64,000 nt of DNA from Geodermatophilus ruber. GTDB lineage: Bacteria; Actinomycetota; Actinomycetes; Mycobacteriales; Geodermatophilaceae. The DNA is taken from assembly GCF_900114385.1 (NCBI RefSeq), contig NZ_FOSW01000007.1:168491-232490 (forward strand), in the 5' to 3' direction. Of this stretch, positions 26,982 to 35,032 are shown in pieces. The notes beneath the pieces were generated by a model, which did no database searches, was not told where the DNA came from, and saw only the letters and a program-made list of their open reading frames with translations. How positions within the stretch are numbered: the stretch's first letter is position 1; the number at the start of each line of letters is the position of its first letter. A program made the translations under genes and the position numbers.

Positions 26982-28307
26982 TCAGCGCTGGGGGCCGATG
27001 CCCTGGTCGTTGAGGCCCTGCAGGATCCGGGAGGACTCCTCGAACCCGATGACCACGATCGCGTCGGGGTTGAAGTCGACCATCTCCTGCACCTCGGCGT
27101 CGTAGTTCGCCGCCTGCGGGTCGTAGGTGAGGTCGACGATGTCGTCCTCGGAGAGCCCGGCCTCGATCAGGTTGTTCTTCGTGTTCTCCGACAGGCCGGT
27201 GCCGTACGAGTCGTTCAGCGCCAGGATGCCCACGGTGTTGTTGCCGTCCGCGATGATCATGTCGGCCAGGGCGCGGGCCTGCAGCGTGTCCGGGGGCGCG
27301 GTGCGGAAGTACAGCCCGTTGTCGTTGTAGTCGGTGAACTGGTCCGACGTGTTGGCCGGCGAGAACTGCAGGACGCCGGCCCCGGTGATGGCGTCGATGA
27401 CCGTGAGGCTCACGCTCGACGACGCGGCACCGATGATGGCGTTGGCGCCGGCCTGCAGCAGCCGGTCGACGGTCTGGGTCGCCGTGTCCGTCGAGGTGTC
27501 ACCGGAGTCGCCCTCGACCAGCTGCACCGGCTGGCCCAGCACGCCGCCGGCGGCGTTGATGTCGTTGATCGCCAGCTTGGAGGCGGCGACCTCCGGCGGG
27601 CCGAGGAAGGCCAGGTTCCCGGTCAGCGGCAGCAGCGTGCCGATCACCAGCGGCTCGCCGGTCGTCCCGGCCGGGGCGTAGGCCGGCCCCTCGTCGGTGG
27701 CCGCGTTCGCCTCGTCGCCGGTGATGACGAAATCGGTCGCGTCGGCGTCCAGCCGGTTGTCGTCCCCGAACTGGAGGAGGCCGATGCTCGCCTGGGCCGG
27801 CTCACCGGCATCGGTGAAGCTCAGCGGGCCGGAGATGCCGTCGTAGTCGACGTTGCCGCCGTTGTTGATGATCTCCAGGCAGGCGGCGAAGTCGGTGCAC
27901 TGCTCGCCGCCGAAGGTGATGCCGTTGACGTAGTCCTTGAAGACGTTGGCGTCGTTGGTGCCGGCCGCCTGCGCCGCGAGCGCGATGATGATGGCCGCGT
28001 CGTAGGTCTCACCGGCGTAGTTGAAGTCCTGCAGGTTCGGGTCGACCTCCCGCAGGCGGCTCATGAAGTCCTCGCCGAGGTCGGTGAGCGGCTGCGTGCC
28101 CCGCATGCCGGCCAGGGCACCGTTCTCGCTGAAGTCGTCCCCGGTGCCGTTCGCCGTGTTGCCGTCGACGCCGTAGACGTTGACCAGCTTCTCGCCGTCG
28201 CCGCCCCCGTTCGCGCTGCCGCCCTCGTCGTCCCCGCCGCAGGCGGTCAGGACGAGCAGAGCGGCACCCGAGACGGCGATGCTCCGGGCCAAGGTGCCAG
28301 TGCGCAT
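26982..28307 (-). CDS. livK: Branched-chain amino acid-type binding lipoprotein with permuted domain order
   Basis: A 441-residue lipoprotein: signal peptide with lipobox LTAC (Cys23) and a Gly/Asp/Ser-rich linker. The mature domain order is unusual. Residues 40-200 (KLVNVYGVDGNTANG, LQDFNYAGETYDAAIIIALA, GISGPLSFTDAGEP, FVITGD) are what normally ends a type I periplasmic binding protein of the LivJ/LivK group. Residues 219-441 start PLVIGTLLPLTGNLAFLGPP, the usual N-terminal strand, and end VIGFEESSRILQGLNDQGIG, where the C-terminal half would normally continue. A 19-residue Ala/Gly linker joins them. So all parts are present, in swapped order. ATG 28307 has GGGAG 7 bases upstream. It should supply substrate to LivHMGF, which faces it. 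Confidence 0.93.
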   Translation of the reverse strand: MRTGTLARSIAVSGAALLVLTACGGDDEGGSANGGGDGEKLVNVYGVDGNTANGTGDDFSENGALAGMRGTQPLTDLGEDFMSRLREVDPNLQDFNYAGETYDAAIIIALAAQAAGTNDANVFKDYVNGITFGGEQCTDFAACLEIINNGGNVDYDGISGPLSFTDAGEPAQASIGLLQFGDDNRLDADATDFVITGDEANAATDEGPAYAPAGTTGEPLVIGTLLPLTGNLAFLGPPEVAASKLAINDINAAGGVLGQPVQLVEGDSGDTSTDTATQTVDRLLQAGANAIIGAASSSVSLTVIDAITGAGVLQFSPANTSDQFTDYNDNGLYFRTAPPDTLQARALADMIIADGNNTVGILALNDSYGTGLSENTKNNLIEAGLSEDDIVDLTYDPQAANYDAEVQEMVDFNPDAIVVIGFEESSRILQGLNDQGIGPQR

Positions 28308-28499
28308 CAAGCAACTCCCACTGTCGTGTCGGTCATGCACCGGGCCGTCCCGTGCGGGGGCGACCGGATCAGTGGGGGGAAGGTAGCGGCTGCCCACGGG
28401 CCCCGAACCGGGGGCGACAGGACCGTGATGACGTTGTGACCTCCCGGATGGACGGCGGACACGTGCCGGGCCGCACCCCTCCGGGAGGAGACGCGGGTC
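28308..28499. promoter_or_regulatory. livK upstream region
   Basis: 192 bases between the livK start and the end of pdtaR (also minus strand). It should hold the livK promoter and any pdtaR terminator. I recognise only the livK ribosome binding site (GGGAG) next to 28307; no clear hairpin or operator. Confidence 0.4.
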
Positions 28500-29099
28500 T
28501 CAGTCCGCCGCGGCCTCGGGTGCCGACACCGGCTCGAGGATCTGCTGGGCCAGGGCCTTCATCGAGGTGCGCTCGTTCATCGCCGTCCGCTGGATCCAGC
28601 GGAACGCCTCGGCCTCGGTCAGCCCCTGCTCGGCCATGAGCTTGCCCTTGGCCTGCTCCACGACCTTGCGGGTCTCCAGCCGCTCCTCGAGCGTGCGGAC
28701 CTCACCGTCGAGGGCGGCGAGCTCGGCGAACCGGGCGCGGGCCACCTCGATCGCGGGCACCAGGTCGTTCTTGGAGAACGGCTTGACCAGGTACGCCATC
28801 GCGCCGGCGTCCCGCGCCCGCTCCACCAGCTCACGCTGGCTGAAGGCGGTGAGCACGATGACCGGTGCGATGCGGGCCGTGGCGATCTGCTCGGCAGCGG
28901 AGAGCCCGTCCAGCACGGGCATCTGGATGTCGAGGATCACCAGATCCGGCCGCAACTCGGCGGCGCGCTCGACCGCCTGCTGCCCGTCACCGACCTCGGC
29001 GACGACCGCGTAGCCCTCCTCCTCCAGCATCTCCTTGAGGTCGAGGCGGATGAGGGCCTCGTCCTCGGCGATCAGGACCCGGATCGGCTCGCTGCTCAC
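28500..29099 (-). CDS. pdtaR: PdtaR-like ANTAR response regulator
   Basis: A 199-residue regulator with an N-terminal receiver domain (about 5-120) and a C-terminal ANTAR RNA-binding domain (about 130-190). Receiver residues visible are the acidic pair in VLIAEDEALIR, the phosphoacceptor Asp in LVILDIQMPVLDG, Thr in VIVLTAFSQ and Lys in AYLVKPFSK. The ANTAR part has VVEQAKGKLMAEQGLTEAEA and AFRWIQRTAMNERTSM. Its mycobacterial counterpart Rv1626 is phosphorylated by PdtaS and acts on RNA hairpins as an antiterminator. No kinase gene is adjacent here. Confidence 0.94.
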   Translation of the reverse strand: MSSEPIRVLIAEDEALIRLDLKEMLEEEGYAVVAEVGDGQQAVERAAELRPDLVILDIQMPVLDGLSAAEQIATARIAPVIVLTAFSQRELVERARDAGAMAYLVKPFSKNDLVPAIEVARARFAELAALDGEVRTLEERLETRKVVEQAKGKLMAEQGLTEAEAFRWIQRTAMNERTSMKALAQQILEPVSAPEAAAD

Positions 29100-29177
29100 G
29101 GGCGGAGCCTAGCGATGCGGGGCGGGTAACGCCGTCGGGCTAGGCTGCTCGGGCAGCCGGAGCCCCGGTTCCGGCGC

Positions 29178-29251
29178 GCCCCCGTACCCCAATCGGCAGA
29201 GGGAGCGGATTCAAAACCCGCGCAGTGTGCGTTCGAGTCGCACCGGGGGCA
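29178..29251 (+). tRNA. tRNA-Leu-like gene (anticodon CAA) without long variable arm
   Basis: A 74-base cloverleaf. The acceptor GCCCCCG pairs with CGGGGGC, the D loop AATCGGCAGA is of Leu type, and the anticodon arm is GCGGA-TTCAAAA-CCCGC with CAA in the anticodon position. The T arm is GTGCG-TTCGAGT-CGCAC. The variable loop is only 5 bases (GCAGT), while leucine tRNAs normally have a long variable arm. The last pair of the anticodon stem is an A-C mismatch. It lies divergent from pdtaR. Charging identity is uncertain. Confidence 0.75.
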
Positions 29252-29275
29252 CCCAGGCACCACCACGACACGGTT

Positions 29276-29325
29276 GAGCGATTCACAACCCGCGCAGTGT
29301 GCGTTCGAGTCGCAGCGGGGGCACC
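29276..29325 (+). repeat. Partial duplicate of the 3' half of the adjacent tRNA
   Basis: Fifty bases that match 29203-29253 (the anticodon arm to the 3' end of the tRNA) with one deletion and two substitutions. The matching 5' half is absent, since nothing upstream pairs with the acceptor strand. Such truncated copies arise when an integrase uses a tRNA 3' end as attachment site, or by unequal exchange between tandem tRNAs. Confidence 0.8.
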
Positions 29326-29360
29326 GCCCCCGGGCGCCGGCCGCCCCATACGGTGGGGCC

Positions 29361-31037
29361 GTGAGCGAGCCGATCCCGACACCCCCGCACATGACGCCCG
29401 AGCAGTTCCGGCAGCACGGTCACGAGGTCGTCGACTGGATCGCCGACTACTGGACCCGGGTCGGCTCCCTCCCGGTGCGCTCCCCCGTCGCCCCGGGCGA
29501 CGTGCGCGAGGCGCTCCCGCCGTCGGCCCCCGAGCAGGGCGAACCGTTCTCAGCCGTCCTCGCCGATCTCGATCGCGTCGTCGTGCCCGGGCTCACGCAC
29601 TGGCAGCATCCCGGCTTCTTCGGCTACTTCCCCGCCAACACCTCGGGCCCCTCGGTTCTCGGCGACCTCGTCTCGGCCGGCCTCGGCGTGCAGGGCATGT
29701 CGTGGGTGACGAGTCCCGCGGCCACCGAGCTCGAGCAGCACGTCATGGACTGGTTCGCCGAGCTGCTCGGCCTGCCGGAGTCGTTCCGCTCCACCGGGAC
29801 CGGCGGCGGCGTCGTCCAGGACACCAGCTCGGCCGCGAACCTGGTGGCGCTGCTCGCGGCACTGCACCGGGCCAGCAGCGGGGCGACCGTGCGGAACGGG
29901 GTGAGCCCGGAGGAGTACACGGTCTACGTCTCCAGCGAGACGCACTCCTCCATGGAGAAGGCCGTCCGCATCGCGGGCCTGGGCAGCGACGCCGTGCGGC
30001 TGGTCGAGGTCGACGCGGACCTGGCGATGCGCCCGGCCGCCCTCGCCGCGCGGCTGGAGCGGGACACCGCCCGGGGCTTTCGCCCCGTGCTCGTCTGCGC
30101 CACGGTCGGGACGACGTCCACCACGGCGATCGACCCGCTGGCCGAACTCGGCCCGATCTGCCAGAAGTACGGCGTCTGGCTGCACGTGGACGCCGCCTAC
30201 GCCGGGGTGAGCGCCGTGGCGCCCGAGCTGCGCCCGCTGCAGGCCGGCGTCGAGTGGGCCGACAGCTACACCACCGACGCCCACAAGTGGCTGCTCACCG
30301 GCTTCGACGCCACCTTGTTCTGGGTCGCCGACCGGGCCGCGCTCACCGGCGCGCTGGCGATCCTGCCGGAGTACCTGCGCAACGCCGCCACCGACGCGGG
30401 CAGCGTCGTGGACTACCGCGACTGGCAGATCGAGCTCGGTCGCCGCTTCCGGGCGCTGAAGCTGTGGTTCGTGCTGCGCTGGTACGGCGCGGAGGGGCTG
30501 CGGGCGCACATCCGCTCCGGGGTGGCGATGGCCCAGGAGCTGGCCGGTTGGGTCGACGCCGACGACCGGTTCGACGTGGTCGTGCCGCACCCGCTGTCCC
30601 TGGTGTGCCTGCGGCCGCGGTGGGCCGCCGACGTGGACGCCGACGTGGCCACGATGACCCTGATGGAGCGGCTCAACGACGGCGGCGAGGTGTTCCTGAC
30701 CCACACCACCGTCCGGGGGCAGGTGGTGCTGCGGGTGGCCGTCGGTGCGCCCACGACGACCCGGGCGCACGTCGAGCGGGTCTGGGCGCTGCTGTGCGAG
30801 GGGCACGACTGGCTGGCCGCCGACTTCGCCGAGTCCGCCGCCGAGCGGGCCCGGCTCGACGCCGAGCGCCGAGCGGCCCTCGCGGCACCGGCGGAGGCGC
30901 CGGCGACGCAGGACGAGACGGCCACGCAGGCCGCGGCGCAGGAGGACCTGCCGGCCGGCCCCGCCGACGTGCCGCCGGGCACGGACTCGGAGCCCGTCCC
31001 GGACGAGGCCGACGCCGCCTCGCGCTCCGGGAGCTGA
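29361..31037 (+). CDS. Group II pyridoxal-dependent (aromatic-type) amino acid decarboxylase
   Basis: A 558-residue decarboxylase. The PLP-binding lysine lies in TTDAHKWLLTGFD near residue 313, preceded by the aspartate in WLHVDAAYAG near 274. QHPGFFGYFPANTS and SSETHSSMEKAVR are typical of the aromatic L-amino acid decarboxylase family. Residues 475-558 are an Ala/Glu/Pro-rich, probably disordered tail not found in characterised members. GTG 29361 is chosen because family homology begins with MTPEQFRQHGHEVVDWIADY shortly after. The substrate amino acid cannot be fixed from sequence alone. Confidence 0.92.
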   Translation: MSEPIPTPPHMTPEQFRQHGHEVVDWIADYWTRVGSLPVRSPVAPGDVREALPPSAPEQGEPFSAVLADLDRVVVPGLTHWQHPGFFGYFPANTSGPSVLGDLVSAGLGVQGMSWVTSPAATELEQHVMDWFAELLGLPESFRSTGTGGGVVQDTSSAANLVALLAALHRASSGATVRNGVSPEEYTVYVSSETHSSMEKAVRIAGLGSDAVRLVEVDADLAMRPAALAARLERDTARGFRPVLVCATVGTTSTTAIDPLAELGPICQKYGVWLHVDAAYAGVSAVAPELRPLQAGVEWADSYTTDAHKWLLTGFDATLFWVADRAALTGALAILPEYLRNAATDAGSVVDYRDWQIELGRRFRALKLWFVLRWYGAEGLRAHIRSGVAMAQELAGWVDADDRFDVVVPHPLSLVCLRPRWAADVDADVATMTLMERLNDGGEVFLTHTTVRGQVVLRVAVGAPTTTRAHVERVWALLCEGHDWLAADFAESAAERARLDAERRAALAAPAEAPATQDETATQAAAQEDLPAGPADVPPGTDSEPVPDEADAASRSGS

Positions 31038-31050
31038 ACGCGGGGGCTGC

Positions 31051-31944
31051 TCAGCGCCCGCCGGCGCGGAGCAGCCCCTCCTGGGCGACGGTGGCGACGT
31101 GGGTGCCGTCGGCCGACCAGATCCGGCCGAAGCACAGCGCCAGGCCCCGCGAGGCGGCCGGGCTGTCGGTCTCGTAGAGGAACCAGTCGTCGGCCCGCAC
31201 CGGGGCGTGGAACCACACCGCGTGGTCGAGGCTGGCCCCCTCGTGCTCGCCCCAGCCGCCGACCCGGGCCAGCCCGGCGCCCAGCAGCGTGAGGTCACTG
31301 ACGAAGGCCAGCGCCGCGCTGTGCACGGCGGGGTCGTCGGGCAGCCGCCCGGCCACCCGCATCCACACCCGCGTGGAGGTGTCCGGCGGCTGCTTGAGCC
31401 GGCGCTCGAACGGGTCCTCCAGCAGCCGTTGCTCGACCGCCCGGCTGATCTCCAGGCTCGACGAATCGCTCGCGTCGTGCCGGGCGGCGACCTCGGCCAG
31501 CGAGGGCAGCTCCGCGGGTGCCGGCACGTCGGGCATCGGAACCGCGTGCTCCACGACCGCCTGCTCGCCGGCGTGGAAGTCGGCGGTCAGCGCGAAGATG
31601 GCCACCTCCTCGCCCCTGCGGTGCTGCCACGCCACGACCCGGCGGGTGGAGAACGAGCGCCCGTCCCGGATCCGATCGACGGCGTAGCGGATCTCCTCCT
31701 GCGGGTCACCGGGCCGCAGGAAATAGGCGTGCAGCGAGTGCCCGAACCGCTCACCGGGGACGGTCCGGCCAGCGGCCATGAGCGCCTGCCCGGCGACCTG
31801 CCCGCCGAAGATGCGCTGCAACCGGGTGGTGGGCGTCTGCCCCACGAAGACGTCCCGCTCGCGCTCCTCGAGGTCGAGCACGCCCATCAGCGCCGCGGCC
31901 TGCGAGGTCTCGGCGGGCTCGAGCGGCCCCGCGGTCCCGCTCAC
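31051..31944 (-). CDS. tesB: Acyl-CoA thioesterase II
   Basis: A 297-residue double-hotdog thioesterase that releases fatty acids from acyl-CoA. TRLQRIFGGQVAGQALMAAG and the strand SLHAYFLRPGDPQEEIRYAV are standard TesB sequence. The second hotdog contains LDHAVWFHAPVRADDWFLYE. The catalytic Asp/Thr/Gln triad is consistent with DLTLLGAG (Asp) and the C-terminal Gln in ATVAQEGLLR. It overlaps the pyk stop by 4 bases, so the two are translated together. Confidence 0.94.
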   Translation of the reverse strand: MSGTAGPLEPAETSQAAALMGVLDLEERERDVFVGQTPTTRLQRIFGGQVAGQALMAAGRTVPGERFGHSLHAYFLRPGDPQEEIRYAVDRIRDGRSFSTRRVVAWQHRRGEEVAIFALTADFHAGEQAVVEHAVPMPDVPAPAELPSLAEVAARHDASDSSSLEISRAVEQRLLEDPFERRLKQPPDTSTRVWMRVAGRLPDDPAVHSAALAFVSDLTLLGAGLARVGGWGEHEGASLDHAVWFHAPVRADDWFLYETDSPAASRGLALCFGRIWSADGTHVATVAQEGLLRAGGR

Positions 31945-33356
31945 GAGTCGGTACCGACCTCGTGCACCCGGATGAGGTTGGTGGACCCGACGGTGTTGGG
32001 CGGGCTGCCGGCGACCACGACCACCCGGTCGCCCTCCTTGAGCCGGCCGATGGCCAGCAACGAGAAGTCCACCTGCTGCACCATGTCGTCGGTGTGCTGC
32101 ACCTCGGGCACCAGGAAGGTCTCCACGCCCCAGGACAGCGCCAGCTGGCTGCGCACGCGGGCGTCGACGGTGAAGGCCAGCAGCGGCTGGCGGGGGTGCA
32201 GCGCGGCCAGCCGGCGGGCGGTGTCCCCGGTCTGGGTGAAGGTGGCCAGCGCCCGGACGTCGAGGGACTCCCCGATGTCGCGCGCCGCACGGACGATCGC
32301 CCCCGAGCGGGACCGCGACCGGCGGACCAGCTCCGGGGCCCGCACCGAGTCGCTCTCGACCGCGTCGATGATCCGCTCCATCGTCCGCACCGCGGCGATC
32401 GGGTAGCGGCCCACCGAGGTCTCCCCCGACAGCATGACGGCATCCGCCCCGTCGAGGACGGCGTTGGCGACGTCGGAGGCCTCGGCGCGGGTCGGCCGCG
32501 ACGAGCTGATCATCGATTCGAGCATCTGGGTGGCGACGATGACCGGCTTGTTCCGCTCCCGGGCGGCCTGCACGGCCCGCTTCTGGACCAGCGGCACCTG
32601 CTCCAGCGGCAGCTCCACGCCCAGGTCGCCGCGGGCGACCATGATCCCGTCGAAGGCCTCGACGATCGCCTCGAGGTTCTCCACCGCCTCGGGCTTCTCC
32701 AGCTTGGCGATGACCGGGACGTGCACGTCCTCCTGGCGCATGATGTCGCGCACCAGCTCGACGTCGCGCGGCGAACGGACGAAGGAGAGCGCGACGAAGT
32801 CGACCGAGAGGTGCAGGGCGAAGCGCAGGTCCTCCGCGTCCTTCTCCGACAGCGCCGGCACGCTCACCGCGACCCCCGGCAGCGACAGGCCCTTGTTGTT
32901 GGAGACCTCACCGCCCTCGACCACGAGGCACTGCACGTCCGGGCCGTCGACGCCGACCACCGACAGGGCCAGCTTGCCGTCGTCCACCAGCAGCCGGTCC
33001 CCGACCTTGACGTCGGCCGACAGGCCCTTGTAGGTGGTGGAGACCCGCTCGGCGGTGCCCGGGACGTCCTCGACGGTGATGCAGACCCGGCTGCCGGTCT
33101 CCCAGTGCGCCCGCCCCTCGGCGAACGTGCCCAGCCGGATCTTGGGGCCCTGCAGGTCGGCCAGGACGGCCACGGCGTGCCCGGTGTGGTCCGAGGCCTC
33201 CCGCACCAGCCGGTAGGCCTTCTCGTGGTCGGCGTGCGAGCCGTGGCTGAAGTTCAGCCGGGCCACATCCATCCCGGACTCGACGAGGGCGGTGACCTGC
33301 TCGAGGGAGCTGGTCGCCGGACCGAGCGTGCAGACGATCTTGGCGCGGCGGGACAT
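31941..33356 (-). CDS. pyk: Pyruvate kinase
   Basis: Converts phosphoenolpyruvate and ADP to pyruvate and ATP. 471 residues starting MSRRAKIVCTLGPATSSLEQ. Visible are the substrate region DVARLNFSHGSHADH, the active-site lysine in PVIAKLEKPEAVENL, the metal-binding MVARGDLGVELPLEQV and VIVATQMLESMI, and the C-terminal regulatory domain. The ATG at 33356 is preferred to one 21 codons upstream. Downstream tesB is co-translated. Confidence 0.97.
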   Translation of the reverse strand: MSRRAKIVCTLGPATSSLEQVTALVESGMDVARLNFSHGSHADHEKAYRLVREASDHTGHAVAVLADLQGPKIRLGTFAEGRAHWETGSRVCITVEDVPGTAERVSTTYKGLSADVKVGDRLLVDDGKLALSVVGVDGPDVQCLVVEGGEVSNNKGLSLPGVAVSVPALSEKDAEDLRFALHLSVDFVALSFVRSPRDVELVRDIMRQEDVHVPVIAKLEKPEAVENLEAIVEAFDGIMVARGDLGVELPLEQVPLVQKRAVQAARERNKPVIVATQMLESMISSSRPTRAEASDVANAVLDGADAVMLSGETSVGRYPIAAVRTMERIIDAVESDSVRAPELVRRSRSRSGAIVRAARDIGESLDVRALATFTQTGDTARRLAALHPRQPLLAFTVDARVRSQLALSWGVETFLVPEVQHTDDMVQQVDFSLLAIGRLKEGDRVVVVAGSPPNTVGSTNLIRVHEVGTDS

Positions 33357-33428
33357 GCCCTGAACGCTAGTGGGAGGACCCTGGCGGCGCCGGGAGGGTG
33401 GGGTGTGACGATCGCCCACCGACCAGCA

Positions 33429-33461
33429 GGGCCGGGCCCCGCCTGTGGCAGGACCCGGCCC
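33429..33461 (-). terminator. Terminator downstream of gltD
   Basis: GGGCCGGG (33429-33436) and CCCGGCCC (33454-33461) form an 8-bp GC-only stem with an internal, partly paired loop. It lies 20-50 bases after the gltD stop and before the pyk promoter region. Confidence 0.55.
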
Positions 33462-33479
33462 CGGCCGGTCAGGGTGCGC

Positions 33480-34982
33480 TCAGCGCAGCGCGACCGCCGT
33501 CGGCGTCACCGGCCGCGGCAGCATCGACTCCCCGGTGAGCCACGCGTCGACGGCACCGGCCGCCGCCCGGCCCTCGGCGATCGCCCACACGATCAGCGAC
33601 TGCCCACGGCCCATGTCACCGGCGACGAAGACGCCGGGCACGGTGGACATGAACTCGCCGTCGCGGGCCACGTTGCCGCGGCCGTCGATCTCCACGCCCA
33701 GGGTGTCGAGCAGGCCCTCGCGCTGCGCGCCGGTGAAGCCCATGGCGAGGAACACCAGGTCGGCCGGGAGCTCCCGCTCGGTCCCCTCGACCTTCTGGAA
33801 CCGCCCGTCGACCCGCTCCACCTCGTGGATGAGCAGGGCGCGCACGTTGCCCTGGGCGGGGCCCTCCTCATGACCCAGGAAGCGCTCGGTGTTGACGCTG
33901 TAGAGCCGCTCGCCGCCCTCCTCGTGCGCGCTGGAGACCCGCATGATCATCGGGTACGTGGGCCAGGGGTTGCTGTTCTGGTCCCGCCGGTCCGGCGGCG
34001 GCGGCATGATCTCCAGCTGGGTCACCGACAGCGCGCCCTGCCGGTGCGCGGTGCCCAGGCAGTCGGCGCCGGTGTCGCCGCCGCCGATGATCACGACGTG
34101 CTTGCCGTGCGCGTTGATCGGCGGCTCGTCCAGCTCGCCGAGGGCCTGCCGGTTGCCGAAGGGCAGGTACTCCATCGCCAGGTGGATGCCCCGGAACTCC
34201 CGGCCCGGAGCGGGCAGGTCACGGCCGATGGTGGCGCCGCCGGCCAGGACGACGGCGTCGTACTGGGCCCGCAGCTGCTCGGCCGACAGGTCGTCGGCAC
34301 CGCTGCCACCGACCTCGACGCCGGTGACGAACCGGGTGCCCTCGGCCCGCATCTGGTCCAGCCGCCGGTCGAGGACGGCCTTCTCCATCTTGAACTCGGG
34401 GATGCCGTAGCGCATCAGCCCGCCGACCCGGTCGGCCCGCTCGTAGACGGTCACCTCGTGCCCGGCCCGGGTGAGCTGCTGGGCGGCAGCCAGCCCGGCG
34501 GGGCCGGAACCGATGACGGCAACCTTCTTGCCGGTGCTCTCCTGCGCCGGCACGGGGCGCACCAGATCACGCTGGAACGCCTGGTCGATGATCTCCCACT
34601 CGATCTGCTTGATCGTGACCGGCGACTCCTGGAGGTTCAGGACGCAGGAGCCCTCGCACGGCGCCGGGCACAGCTTCCCGGTGAACTCCGGGAAGTTGTT
34701 GGTGGCGTGCAGCCGCTCGATGGCCTCGGTCCAGTCGTCCCGGCGGGCGAGGTCGTTCCACTCCGGGATCAGGTTCCCCAGCGGGCACCCGTGGTGGCAG
34801 AACGGGATGCCGCAGTCCATGCAGCGGGCGGCCTGCTGGCGCACCGCGGCCACCGGGAAGACGGCGTCCTCGCCGTTCTGGCGGGCGAGGTACACGTCCT
34901 TCCAGTCCAGGATCCGGACGTCGACCGGGCGGCGCGGTGGCAGCGCCCGGTCGTGCTTGAGGAAGCCGGTGGAGTCAGCCAC
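33480..34982 (-). CDS. gltD: Glutamate synthase small subunit
   Basis: A 500-residue FAD/NADPH protein that passes electrons to GltB for glutamate synthesis. The N-terminal cysteine clusters CMDCGIPFCHHGCPLGN and CPAPCEGSC hold two iron-sulfur clusters. The first dinucleotide fold is VAVIGSGPAGLAAAQQLTRA (FAD) near residue 150, and the second is HVVIIGGGDTGADCLGTA (NADPH) near 290. It follows gltB after 50 bases and certainly forms an operon with it. GTG 34982 (VADSTGFLKHDR) matches the family N-terminus. Confidence 0.96.
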   Translation of the reverse strand: MADSTGFLKHDRALPPRRPVDVRILDWKDVYLARQNGEDAVFPVAAVRQQAARCMDCGIPFCHHGCPLGNLIPEWNDLARRDDWTEAIERLHATNNFPEFTGKLCPAPCEGSCVLNLQESPVTIKQIEWEIIDQAFQRDLVRPVPAQESTGKKVAVIGSGPAGLAAAQQLTRAGHEVTVYERADRVGGLMRYGIPEFKMEKAVLDRRLDQMRAEGTRFVTGVEVGGSGADDLSAEQLRAQYDAVVLAGGATIGRDLPAPGREFRGIHLAMEYLPFGNRQALGELDEPPINAHGKHVVIIGGGDTGADCLGTAHRQGALSVTQLEIMPPPPDRRDQNSNPWPTYPMIMRVSSAHEEGGERLYSVNTERFLGHEEGPAQGNVRALLIHEVERVDGRFQKVEGTERELPADLVFLAMGFTGAQREGLLDTLGVEIDGRGNVARDGEFMSTVPGVFVAGDMGRGQSLIVWAIAEGRAAAGAVDAWLTGESMLPRPVTPTAVALR

Positions 34983-35032
34983 GGCGGGTCTCCTTCGGGC
35001 CGAGGGGTCCAAGGGGCAGGGAGCGGCGCGGG

